A stretch of DNA of 64,000 nt from Stromatinia cepivora. Its lineage: Eukaryota; Ascomycota; Leotiomycetes; Helotiales; Sclerotiniaceae. Positions 1-10,800 of the stretch are shown here, one piece after another; the first letter of the stretch is position 1, and the number at the start of each line of letters is the position of its first letter. Where the stretch lies: the NCBI GenBank assembly GCA_014898415.1, contig RCTD01000013.1:744001-808000 (forward strand), written 5' to 3'. The notes beneath the pieces were generated by a model. That model was not told the origin of the DNA, searched no databases, and saw nothing but the letters and a program-made list of their open reading frames with translations. Made by a program: the position numbers and the translations under genes.

Positions 1-1435
1 CCAACCCTTCAAGGACCTCCACCAAGCCAACAAGGTCCTTTCCAAGGTGGTTATCCTCCACAAGGTCCACCACAAAATGGTCCATATGGTGCTCAACCTC
101 CTCAATCAACCGCTTCTCCTGGTCCTGGCAAAGGAGGCCCACGTCAAAACCGTGGCCCTGGTGGCCCAGCAACTCCTCAAATGCCACAACAATTACCATA
201 CAATAATGATCCTAGACAATCACCCCAAGTAGGTCACCCGTTAGCCGGTATCCCTCGAGGACCTCAATACCCTGTAGGTAATGTGGGAAACGCTTTGGCA
301 GAATTGGACCTTGAACGCCTACCACCACAATATAAGAAAGTAGAAGCCGATTGGTTCGCAATTTTCAACCCAGATGTTCCAAAGATTCTTGACGTTGATC
401 TTGTTCATACTCTCATTCACGAATCGGTTGTTTGTTGTGTCCGTTTCAGTCATGATGGAAAATTCGTCGCAACTGGTTGCAATAGATCTGCTCAAATCTA
501 TGATGTTATCACCGGCAATAAAGTTTGTGTCCTTCAAGATGACTCTGTTGATGCTGTCGGAGATCTTTACATTAGAAGCGTGTGCTTTAGTCCCGATGGA
601 AGATATCTCGCTACAGGTGCCGAGGATAAATTGATCCGAGTACGTTCTTCCTCTCTTATAATTTTTCACGTGCTAACTATAATTAGGTCTGGGATATTGC
701 TACACGTACAATTAGAAATACTTTCTCAGGACACGAACAAGATATTTATTCATTAGATTTCGCGCGTGATGGTCGTACCATTGCTTCGGGAAGTGGTGAT
801 CGTACTGTTCGCCTTTGGGATATTGAGGCTAGTCAAAACATTTTGACTCTTAGCATTGAAGATGGTGTTACCACTGTCGCTATTTCACCAGATACCAAGT
901 ATGTCGCTGCTGGTTCTCTTGATAAGAGCGTTCGTGTTTGGGATGCCGCTACTGGATACTTGGTTGAAAGACTTGAAGGTCCAGATGGTCACAAAGACAG
1001 TGTTTATTCTGTTGCATTTGCACCAAATGGAAAAGATCTTGTTTCAGGAAGTTTGGATAAGACTATTAAGATGTGGGAGCTTGTCGCACCCAGAGGTGGT
1101 CACCCAAACACAGGTCCAAAGGGTGGAAGGTGTTTACGTACATTTGAAGGGCACAAGGTGAGATTTATTCATCTTTATATATTTGATATCCATGCTAATA
1201 AAAATAATAGGACTTTGTTCTTTCCGTTGCTCTCACTCCAGATGGAGCTTGGGTTCTTTCCGGATCAAAGGATAGAGGTGTTCAGTTCTGGGACCCAAGA
1301 ACTGGTAATACCCAACTTATGTTACAAGGTCATAAAAATTCTGTTATTTCAGTGGCACCAAGCCCTTCAGGTGGTTCTTTCGCTACTGGTTCGGGTGATA
1401 TGAGAGCGAGAATTTGGAGTTATAAGAACATCTAA
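1..1435 (+). CDS. tup1: Tup1/RcoA-type WD40 transcriptional corepressor, 5'-truncated by the window edge
   Basis: Exons 1-639, 687-1157 and 1211-1435; introns 640-686 (branch TGCTAAC) and 1158-1210. The visible protein starts in a Pro/Gln/Gly-rich linker, followed by a pre-propeller segment ([16 protein letters not shown]) and a WD40 propeller with repeated GH..V.SV.FSPDG...SGS.D...R.WD units ending in ARIWSYKNI. This matches the C-terminal half of Tup1/RcoA. The family forms a corepressor with Ssn6/Cyc8 and is recruited to promoters by DNA-binding factors; its N-terminal tetramerisation helix would lie upstream of the window. The joined frame has no stop until 1433-1435. Groucho/TLE-like family assignment is firm; exact orthology is inferred from the linker plus propeller. 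Confidence 0.9.
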
Positions 1436-1822
1436 TAGATTGTGGATGAAGATTTGTGAAAAGGAAAGAAATTAAGAAAATGAAAATAATTGAATTTTAT
1501 TGAAACGAAAGGCAAAAGAAAAAAGATGCGGTGTTTTATTGAAGAAACTCTGCTCTGCATAACCTACGCAAAGCAAAGGCGAGGCGAGGCAATCAATGGC
1601 GTGCTTGGTATATTATATTCGGAGGATAGGAATTGAGTCAACAGGAAAGAAAGTCTGTATGTGAGATCTGATCAAATAATGATGAATTGATGGAAAAGTT
1701 ATTGGGAATAGCAAAGGCAATAGCAATAACAGATGCAATAGCAGAGGCAATTTATCAATCTTTTGAGGCTGGTGAGGGTGAGAGTTTTCTTATTTGGATG
1801 GTATTTGGATTTTGAATGTTGT

Positions 1823-1849
1823 ATGGATGGATGGATGGATGGATGGATA
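1823..1849. repeat. ATGG tetranucleotide microsatellite
   Basis: About six consecutive ATGG units in the downstream region of the Tup1-like gene. Confidence 0.85.
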
Positions 1850-2220
1850 GGTTTTTTTGTTTGTTGTGGATGGAGAATGAAGAAAGGGAGGGAAGGATAT
1901 GAAAGGTATGAAGGGTATGAAGGAGGGAAATGAATGAAATGAATGAAATGTTTGTTGATTGATGTTGAGATTGGTGGATGGGATGGTACGTAGATATGTA
2001 GGTAGGTATGTAGGTATTTATAAATTTATGGAATATGAAAGGATGAAAGAAAAGATGAAATACAAGATGAAATGAGGGGTTTTTTTTGATAAAGTTTGGG
2101 ATTTTGATAATATATATATATATATATGTATATATGTATATGAGTATGAATTTATATATGGATTTATAATCTTGAAGATTTAACTTGAAGAGGAGTCTTT
2201 GAATTGATTTATAATTTATA

Positions 2221-2318
2221 TATGGATATGGATATGGATTTGGATATAGATATGGATTTGGATATGGATATGGATTTGGATATGGATTTGGATATGGATA
2301 TGGATATGGATATGGATA
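2221..2318. repeat. GGATAT/GGATTT hexamer tandem array
   Basis: About 16 six-base units, mostly GGATAT with interspersed GGATTT variants, in non-coding sequence. The mixture of two unit types suggests an array old enough to have diverged. Confidence 0.9.
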
Positions 2319-2420
2319 GTTTATAATCGAGTGGATTATTTGTATTTACTTTGTTAGTTATTAAATATATATAACTATAGATATACATGACTATATATGA
2401 GTATATATAAGTGAAGCACA

Positions 2421-2833
2421 GATTTGGGCACCTATACTCTACCCGGGGTATTTGACCTTTATAAGATGATTACCCTACCTCATAAAGATTCATCTGTCAA
2501 ATCCGATTGATATTCCGAATATTTAGAGTATTTATTATATGATCGTTTTATATTATTATTCAAAGTTGAAGTTATTTTTAATTATATTATTCAATCAAAA
2601 TTTATTAAATGTATTTATTGTATAATTCAATTATATTATTAGAATTATATAAATACTATATAATTTAAATGATAGAATTATAAATATATTATTATATAAT
2701 TAATATATATTATTATATGATTAATACCCCGGGTATCCAGGGTACTAAAGTATAGGGATCTAGAGAGAGCAGGGGTATACCGGCCGGGTTTACCCCGGGT
2801 TATTCTGGGTATACCCCTACCTTGTGCCTAACC
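2421..2833. mobile_element. Diverged short inverted-repeat element related to the one at 52637-52908
   Basis: An AT-rich core is bounded by GC-rich ends full of CCCGGGGTA/GGTATACCC words. Read in reverse, its right end (GGTAGGGGTATACCCAGAA, then TAACCCGGGGTAAACC) aligns with the left end of the 52.6-kb element (GGTAGGGTATACCCGGAG, then TAACCCGGAGTAAAACC). Its own ends form an imperfect inverted repeat: GATTTGGGCAC on the left against GGTTAGGCAC in reverse complement on the right. No clear target duplication is seen and no protein is encoded. The exact boundaries are estimates. Confidence 0.6.
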
Positions 2834-3148
2834 TTGGTGGAGCGTATACTCTGCTAATCATCATCTTTTCTCTTCTTATCTTCTCGTACTCGAATACATA
2901 CAGTAGGTAGGTATTAATATATTTACTTGAATTTTAATTACTCTTACTTATAGAGCTATAGATAGAATAAACTAAACTCAAGTGTAAACTGGTCTATTTA
3001 TTATAATTTACTATATAATTTCTTGTTCGTAGGGACGTTTGTCCGATGTGTAGAACTCAAGCTCTTGCCGTGAATTGATGCTCCTCGTTGAAGTGCACTA
3101 AACTGATCTTGATATCCAGTCCAACTGGTATAATTCAACTGGTATAAT
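2834..3148. other. Intergenic, no feature recognised
   Basis: AT-rich spacer; it presumably holds the 3' UTR of the minus-strand Aim9-like gene. No coding signal seen. Confidence 0.4.
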
Positions 3149-4967
3149 TCATGACTTCCAGTCATCAAAAGGCCACAACTCCTTGACATCCTCCTCAGTC
3201 AATTCACCCTCTTCTTCACGAGCAGTTTCCAAGGCCGTGTTAAAGATTTCTTTACGAGCACGTCTCACCTCATCCCAGCGATCAATAGGTACCCAGCCGT
3301 CCGAATCAGTATGTAGCAATTTTGTGAGCACTAGCTTGAGTTCCTGGATGTGTTGAAAAGCTTTGTGTTCTTTCCGATGTATCTCGAGCTCCTCTTTGGT
3401 AGGATTATATGGGCATTCACCGGTTAGACCCAAGTCGTTCCAATTCTCTGCAAGATCGAGAAATTCTTGTCGCACGGCAGGGGCACTGTCTCTCCATGAA
3501 GTATGGGAGTATTGGAATGGTCGGATAAGTGATTGATCAATTGATCTTGCAACCCGTAGTTTGGGAATAAAAGCTTCCATACAGATTTCATACGCTTGGT
3601 TACAGTACGAAGCGACCTTGCGCATCTTAACATCTTGTTCAGACAAAGGTGGTTCATTATCCGAAGTCGCTTCGTCTAATGATTTCTCCCCAGTTTGCGA
3701 ATCTGGGGGCGCCGCAAAATCCGGCATATCGTTTGCGTAGATGAATGCCGGTTCGATTGAGCTGGATTGCCAATCAATGAGACATGTTATTAAAGTCGGA
3801 TCTTCATTGGAAATATAAATATTCCTAGCATGTAAATCTGCATGAAGAAGAGTTGGTGTCGAGGCATTCTTGATTTGCGGCTGTATTATTAGACTCTGAA
3901 ATATATTCTGAGCTGTATTTAACAAATTCCGGTGTTCTTTTATTGTGCCGAAGTAGGAAGGTCTTGATGCACCAATCTCGGAGGAGGAGGATGGAAGTTT
4001 GGAGCATCCATTTGCAACCAGTCCTGATGAATAAGTTGCAAGATCTTTCCCTTTGTGCTTAATTAGATTGCGTTGATAACAAGAATGCGAAATTCTTCAC
4101 ATACAAGGGCCAGCAGGAACCATAAGTCCTCTTTCCATTTCGCCGCTAGCACTCCCATCCCAATATGTAATCGAACAATGCGGCCCAATACAGAAACCTT
4201 CACTTAAAGGTACCTTTAATGTCGAATCGAATGGTGCATTTTCAAAATAAATGCTTCCATATACTGGAAACTCAAGTGCTGCTAGTTGCTGCATCGTCAT
4301 ACAGATTGATTGAACGCATTTCGTGTACTGACTTCCGGACATGGTAAGCCACCGCTCTTGTAGTTGTACACCCTCGACATGCTTCATGATAATGTATTCA
4401 CTGCCAATAGAATTCCTTGAATCATCCGACCAATCGAGAATATGAGGTACAGGAATCGTAGTATGAGTCTTCACTACATTCTCATCAGTCACTGGGTACA
4501 TTGTACAAAATCAGTGATGCTATCATGCTTACCATATGTAATTGTAGCCACTTCAGAATTAGTAGGCAAAACCGAAGGGCCCGCGGCTCGAGTTGGTAGG
4601 CGCGCCACTATACGTGTTTTATTATTCAAGAGAAATATAAGAACTTTGTTAAAGCCACCTTCCTTCTTCTCCCAACTGAGAATATGTGATGCTTCTGGGC
4701 ACAACCATAGGATTTTCTTGCAAAGTTCTTGGAAATGGAAATCGATGCGTCTTAAGGCGCGTTGCTCTTTATCCCGGTGCAACCATCTTCCGCTTGTGTA
4801 TATAAATGGAAAGAGGGCTATGGTTTGTTAGCGAAGGAATACAGAAGCGATATGTATTAAGTGATTTTACGGTTTTTGGACGGTGCCTTGATAGATGGTA
4901 TAGTGCTGGAGCTGAGAGTAGAGACAGATCTACGAAAGATGGTAGAAGACAGAAATTTCGACAACAT
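3149..4967 (-). CDS. aim9: Aim9-like mitochondrial protein with aminoglycoside-phosphotransferase (APH) kinase fold
   Basis: Four exons: 4871-4967, 4533-4817, 4105-4473 and 3149-4050, giving 550 aa. The start at 4967 gives an N-terminus rich in Ser, Arg and hydrophobic residues (MLSKFLSSTIFRRSVSTL), typical of a mitochondrial presequence. Next come the hallmark YTSGRWLHRDKEQR, the ATP-lobe segment FNKVLIFLLNNKTRIVARLP, the linker SEYIIMKHVEG, GPWKDLATYSSGL created by splicing at 4104/4050, and the catalytic-loop equivalent LLHADLHARNIY with the downstream CLIDWQ. These are the APH/Aim9 hallmarks; yeast Aim9 is about 630 aa. Family substrates are unknown. The introns (53, 59 and 54 nt) were placed from frame continuity and are convincing; the ATG is inferred. 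Confidence 0.85.
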
Positions 4968-5783
4968 TGATACACATTAATGATTGAGATAATTTAATGA
5001 CAAATAGCACGCGGGACAGTTGATGTTGGAAGAGTATGTCAAGGGCCAGTGCCAGCCATGTCACACATCATTATCCTGTGCTAGAGGGTCGGTCACATGA
5101 TTACATTCTAATTAATTCATCCTACATGAAAACATATGTCAACATATTCGCGTAACCATATTGCCACTCATAAAAGACTGATATGTAGAGCTACACGAGA
5201 TGACGAAAGGGAAGATGTTTATTTTCTCTTTTAAAAAAATTGGTATTTAAGATAACAGGATATCCGTAATTGCTTCTCCCATCCCATTCATCTCTATGAA
5301 GAATCCCATAAAACCCATTACTCCCCCAAATTCCCAATCATATGATCTATATATCCAACCGCCAGCTTCCGATTCCAACCCAATTCGTAGCTGAAAACCT
5401 AACATAAATTCGAATCTGAATCTCAAACCCTATCCACCCCCCAAAAACCTAAATTACATCCAAAACCAATGATATCCCATACCATTCTAGCCATAAAGTC
5501 CGTGGACAAATCCAGCCCTACTCCAAAATATTAAGACAAGTTAAGAATACCATTTTCGAGCTTCAATACGTCCCAGCCCATTGTGTATTCTGAGCCGGTG
5601 TAGCCATCATATATATCAACACCACGTTGCGCAGAATACCAATTTAATCCTGTACACATCAAGCCCAACCGAGCCACTCATGCATGCATGGATAACCCGC
5701 TCTCATCATAATCACATTCTCCCATTGACACCCCTCCACAACTCCCTTATTTCTTTTCCCCCAATAAACCCACTACAACCTCC
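4968..5783. other. Intergenic, no gene recognised
   Basis: It contains the upstream region of the Aim9-like gene. From about 5280 to 5780 one strand is strongly C-rich and G-poor, which produces chance ORFs. No domain or splice-supported frame was found. Confidence 0.4.
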
Positions 5784-6177
5784 TCACGTCCACCGTCTTA
5801 CATACACCCCCAAAAGAAAACTACACATAGCAACATTCGGAGCAATAAGCACGATATGATTCCTTTCCATAGGCGTATTATTCCACCACCATAACTTCAT
5901 CCTAATAATCGGATTGGAGCGACGAGCTTGAAGCCTGACGAGATGGCTTGGAGGCGGTGGACGGGGAAGTAAGGCTTTGTCGAGGCGGACGAGCGTTTTG
6001 AATGCTTTGCGGACGAGGAAGGAGGGCGGCGTGTTGGGTTAGGGTTGAGGTTGAGTTTGAAATGAGTGGATGTGAATGGGAGGTGAGGTGAGGTGGGGTG
6101 AAGTGAGGTGAAGCGAGAATTTTAAGAGCGCCGACGTTGGTGATTATGATTACTGAAATTGATTTGATGCGATGCAA
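5784..6177 (-). CDS. Possible small unidentified gene, model unresolved
   Basis: Two overlapping minus-strand frames look partly coding. One runs 6177-5902 (91 aa, from an ATG, ending SSSSLQSDY). The other, in a different frame, has no ATG at its open end, runs from about 6036 to the stop at 5784, and reads like a basic small protein with a hydrophobic C-terminal segment: VRKAFKTLVRLDKALLP, then MKLWWWNNTPMERNHIVLIA, then FLLGVYVRRW. No AG acceptor lies between about 6040 and 6130, so I could not join the second frame to an upstream exon. No family recognised. Confidence 0.25.
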
Positions 6178-6554
6178 AGACTTGGCGGGTGAGAATATCG
6201 TATAATGTATTATGTTGATTGAAATAGACTTTCGTTTTGATGTTCGATGATAATATTGTAATGTGAAAAAAGTAATCCCGGAGAATTATCTTGATGTGCC
6301 GGCACTAAAACCTTAGAGTCTGGCTTTAGGGCAAAAACGTAAAACTTTTCGAAGTTAACTTTCTAACATCTTTTGCGCTTTGTTAAGTGATCGTGCGTTT
6401 CAAATTATCGTACTGTCCTGCACGATGGGTAGCTGGTAGATCGTCGTTGGTAAATGGCAGGCAACAGACGAGAGACGATAAACGACCAAGAGTTTCCTCC
6501 ACCCCCTAAAAATCGATGGAAGGCCCTCTCTCAAATAGCAGACGAAATGACGTC
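6178..6554. other. Intergenic, no feature recognised
   Basis: Spacer between two weakly supported minus-strand small ORFs. No motif or repeat noted. Confidence 0.35.
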
Positions 6555-6941
6555 CTAGTATTGAAAAGTCATAAAATCACATATATGATTAATCCTCGTT
6601 CCACCCCAAATCAGCATACCCATACCACCAGCATGTCCCTCCCCTCCTCCCTCACTCCCTTCTCCCCCCTTTCCCCTCCCTCCTCTCAACAAAACATCTC
6701 TAATCTTTGCATCCACAACCACCCCAATCAAACCCGCAACTGCAAAAGCAACCGGGATCTTCTTTGCAAAGCTAATCCTCTCAGCTTTAGTTTTCTTGAC
6801 CCACCATTTGTGTAATCTGGCGGGAACTGTAGGGGAGGTATTGCGGAGATACCGGGGTTGGATTATGCGGGGACTTTGACTCGCGTTAGGAAGGGGGCGA
6901 CATGGATGTGCGTTGAGGGATCGAATTGGATTGTAGCGCAT
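6555..6941 (-). CDS. Hypothetical small protein, possibly mitochondrial, with one membrane segment
   Basis: An uninterrupted 128-aa frame. The first about 45 residues are rich in Arg, Pro, Asn and Ser without acidic residues (resembling a targeting peptide). They are followed by LHKWWVKKTKAERISFAKK and a hydrophobic stretch IPVAFAVAGLIGVVVDAKI. The last about 40 residues are Gly-rich and may be untranslated or belong to a different splice form. I do not recognise a family. The basic-hydrophobic architecture is visible; a mitochondrial location is inference. Confidence 0.4.
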   Translation of the reverse strand: MRYNPIRSLNAHPCRPLPNASQSPRIIQPRYLRNTSPTVPARLHKWWVKKTKAERISFAKKIPVAFAVAGLIGVVVDAKIRDVLLRGGRGKGGEGSEGGGEGHAGGMGMLIWGGTRINHICDFMTFQY

Positions 6942-7834
6942 TTTTGCGTCCGTGTGTGTGGTAGGATGATATAATTTCTTGATGTCGATTTAACTCGGTT
7001 CGTTGACTTCTTTTCTTTCGTTTGGGTAAGTATAAATCTCTTATTTGGATTTGGTATTCGACAAGGAGAGTTTGTAGTTTGAATTTGCGATGATGGATTG
7101 TACGATACTTTTTTTTAAAAAAAGAAGAGATTTGCCTAGAATTTATATTTTTTCAGATGAAAATGATTAAATCCTACATGACCTACGAAGCGAAAGTCCG
7201 GTCGATAGTTTGAGATAGTGTGGCACTACCACCTACCTAACTGCCGCCAAGCTTCAAATGCCGGGACTAATGGCTGCGGGGTCACCAGTTGTAGAAAGCT
7301 TCAATGTTCGGTCTCTGCAAAGACTCTTGCATTACATAAAATCCAATCGTTCGTGGGGCATATCTCCCATCAACGGCACCACACTTGAACGATCCTCTTT
7401 GAATAACTGGGTTCGGAATTCCGCTAGATGACTACCGAATCATCAACCCGCTTCCCATTCGTACCAGACATCGATAAAATGTCCTATACGATTCCTAAAG
7501 GCTAAAGGCAGAGTCATGCCGATAAAACGGGATTACTACCACATTGAATATCCCTTCTCCAACTTGGAAGTAAAAAGACATGAATATGGAAGAGGAGAAA
7601 GATACAGCATGACACAACACAGGGACGCATACTCGAAAATAAATCCAACTTCCCTTTTTGAAAACCGCAAAATGATAACTCCGCTTATTATTAATATCTA
7701 TACCATCCATCAATCATTCAAATGCTATTTCCACGTACCATGATCATCATAAATAACATATAATTCATACTCCACTCCATGCGTATTTTATTTTTCCTTC
7801 CTATATTTTTATCTTCATTCCCGTTCCATTTCCA
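6942..7834. other. Intergenic between a small hypothetical gene and the Laa1 3' end
   Basis: No coding signal I can support. The 3' UTR of the Laa1-like gene lies at the right-hand end. The overlapping plus and minus ORFs at 7495-7743 have no recognisable composition. Confidence 0.4.
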
Positions 7835-10800
7835 TTAACCACCAAAATCCATTCTCAACGCAATAGTTGGTTCCTTCCCTCCATCATCCGCATCGTCCGT
7901 TTTCCCTCTCCCACCCTCTCTCCCCTTAACCAAAACCCCCTCCATAAATCCCTTCTGCTCGGGTGTCATGCCACCAACCACAGCTCTGAAAGCCGTTGGA
8001 TCAGCAGCCGCCATCTCAAGGAGTCTGGCATTGGTTTCTTTCCAAACTTTTTCTCCGTCCCCATTTGCGCGTTTCAATAACGTAGGTACGATTACTGACA
8101 TAGCTACTGCTCTTTGTTTGCCTTCAACTGAAACCACGAATGCCGTTAGAGCATGCAATGTGAGAGCTCGAGCATTTTCGGGGTCTTCGGTTGCGGTATT
8201 AGTGCTAAAGGTAATGAGGAGAGGTAAAAGATACCGCGCGATGCTCTGATCGGCGGGGTTCTTCGGTGTTATGAGAAGGAGACTACGAATGCAGTTTGCT
8301 GCTACTTTTGCAGTCTGCGTGATGGTGTTAGCAGATTTCATCTCAGAAGAAAGAAGAGTCTTACCATTCGATCACTTAGGCAATCTACGAGTTCATCCAG
8401 GAAACGAGTGACAAGTGGCTCGCTGGCAGATAAGTAGTTTGTCCCACTAGTAAGCAATAGCGTGGAAGCGAGGAGGGAATTCTTAACACATGGTAGAGAT
8501 ACTTCTGTTTCTCGCTTTTGAGCATTCATGTAAATTGACAGGAATCGTTTGAGGCAGCCTTGTAATTGTATGATGCTGGTATTGTGTTTAGGCTTTTGTG
8601 TTTTGTGTGATGCTGAGATACTCGTGATGAATCGTTTGAGTATTGGGAGCGATTGAGGAACCACCACAGCTTGGCAACTTCCTGTTCCAAGAATAGTAGC
8701 GAATATGTGAATGATGCAAGCATGCAAATCTGTTTTAATTATTGATGGGAACACTTCAGCAGCATCCACCAATGCATTAAGGGATACTCTGACGAGAGAG
8801 ACGGCTTCTTCCGTCAGTTGATGGCGAGCAGGTTGTTGTGCTTCAATCAAATTTGGTAGAAGCCCAGCAAGTACCAAAACAATAATCCTAGTCAACTCGA
8901 ACAGCTGTTCAATATCTTCCGACAAATCCTCACCCTCGGCAACATCTGCTTTCGTAGCGGAAGGGTGGGAGATGCATAAGCTTCTTGCGATCTGTACGAT
9001 AACGGTTTGAACATCGAGCCCATCAGTGAGAACAAGGCGATCAAGTAGGTCCATAGTCTCCGAGAAAATTGCCTCCCGGTAGATCGCGTGACCAGATACA
9101 CTAGGATGCAAAATCTTCTTCAAAGCCTGCAAGATCTCGAGTGTTTGTCCTTTTGATGCTAGGGCCTCACTTCCAGGTTTAGCAACGAGAGCTTCAAACG
9201 CAATTCCGAACAAAACGAAGAAGAATGCGACTGGTTCATCTCGATAGTTGATATCATTACCTTTGGAATTTCCATTTGTTGAAGGAGCATCGGCTTCCTT
9301 TCCATCAAGCGCATTGAAAACGAATTCGCTGTCCTGCTCAATAAGACTGGCAATAGCATCAACAAGCTTGAGCCATGAATCTTGATAGAATCTTAAGAGA
9401 GTTTCTCTGTTCAACGCAGAATAAATACTATCCAAACTACCAGACAAAGATGGAGGACCTAAGCTCATCGAGATGTCCGGCTCAAACCTTAAACGGGCAA
9501 ATTCTCTTAGCGAGGCGAGCCATAATGGAGTTAAGGTGCCAATGTATGGCTTAAGAACATCCACAAGATACTTTTGTTCTGTGCTGGCTACTTGCAACTC
9601 AGCCCAAGCAGAAAATACCGCCATCTTGACCATGACCTGAGCATTGGAACTAAGACCCTTCAGATCCCCAATAGATGCAACTTCGGACTCCGTCGAGAAA
9701 TTCTCCAATGCAGTAACCAAAGTTTTGAGAATACGACCCATTCGATCGACATCAGTAACAATGCCAGTTGCAATGAAGGCGGCACAAACGTTGACAGCCT
9801 CAGATGCTAATTCGGGCGAAGAGTCAGCGGCGAAGGCTGGAGTGAGAGCAGAACTAATCTGAGCTTGGTATTGCTCTAGAAGTGGAGCCTCAGCAAAATC
9901 GGGATCTGGCGTATGGCCAAACATCTTCAAGACTGCATCAATTATCTTCAGACCCCATACGCGAAGTTCCACTACATTAGATGTAGAAGCAGAAAATGCC
10001 ATTCGAATAACATCGGCTACCTTCTTTTGCAAAGCAACTTCGGCAGCTGAGCTACCATTAGCTGCTAAATCCTTGCTAACCAATGCGAAGATCTCTCCCA
10101 AACAGCTCATGGCAAATGTTCGAACCTGCCACCTAAGCGGTTCTTGACCAGCAGCGGGGGCACTCGTTTCTTTGGTCATGCCAGAAGCAGCTGCGAAACC
10201 GGCGACTTCTTCGTCTTGCAAATCAGGCAGGGCATTGACCTTTGAAGTTATGGCCGTTGAATCCTCTACCTTGGGCCTTGTCATCGATAGGACGGTTTGG
10301 CATCTTTGCAGCCATCGTGGCGTTTCAGTCAAACAGGATTGTTGTAACCAATTTCGGATAACATTTCTGATACCATCGTGTGCAGGATCTGAATCTAAAG
10401 CCAGCCATAGCTGATCTTCGAACCCAGTCTCGGCTGCTTTGACAACATCTTCCGAGTTGCGCTTCATGAGATTGTATAGACCATCAATGGCGATATCTCT
10501 CAGTAACGTTATGTCCGACTTGAGATCTTTCTGGAGAAGTACGACATAATCTACGAATTCCATATAACCTGGAGCATAAAGAGCTAGATGTTCCTGGCAT
10601 TTCAGGCTTCCTGCAAGGACTAGAATATTTTCTTCTGCGCCAAATTGTCCTACCATTGTAAGTATTAAATCCCGTGCTTTAGTCATATCCTGAAGATCAG
10701 GGCCAAGAACATTGACCAAAGAATCTATACAACGCGCAATGACCGCAGTTGTAGACAATTCTAATTCCAGATTCGAAGTGGCCAAAGAAGAAATTTCTTC

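Larger units (their letters stand above)
1436..2420. other. 3' UTR and AT-rich spacer with simple repeats
   Basis: No coding signal seen. The first few hundred bases are probably the 3' UTR of the Tup1 gene. Purine-rich (GGAT/GAAT) low-complexity sequence follows, with an ATGG tract, a TA tract near 2107-2127 and a hexamer array (listed separately). Confidence 0.5.

Noticed and set aside
8315..8364. A 23-nt intron joining the two laa1 frames at an internal ATG
   Set aside because: Far below usual fungal intron length; a 50-nt intron with a proper branch site and CAG acceptor fits the same frames.
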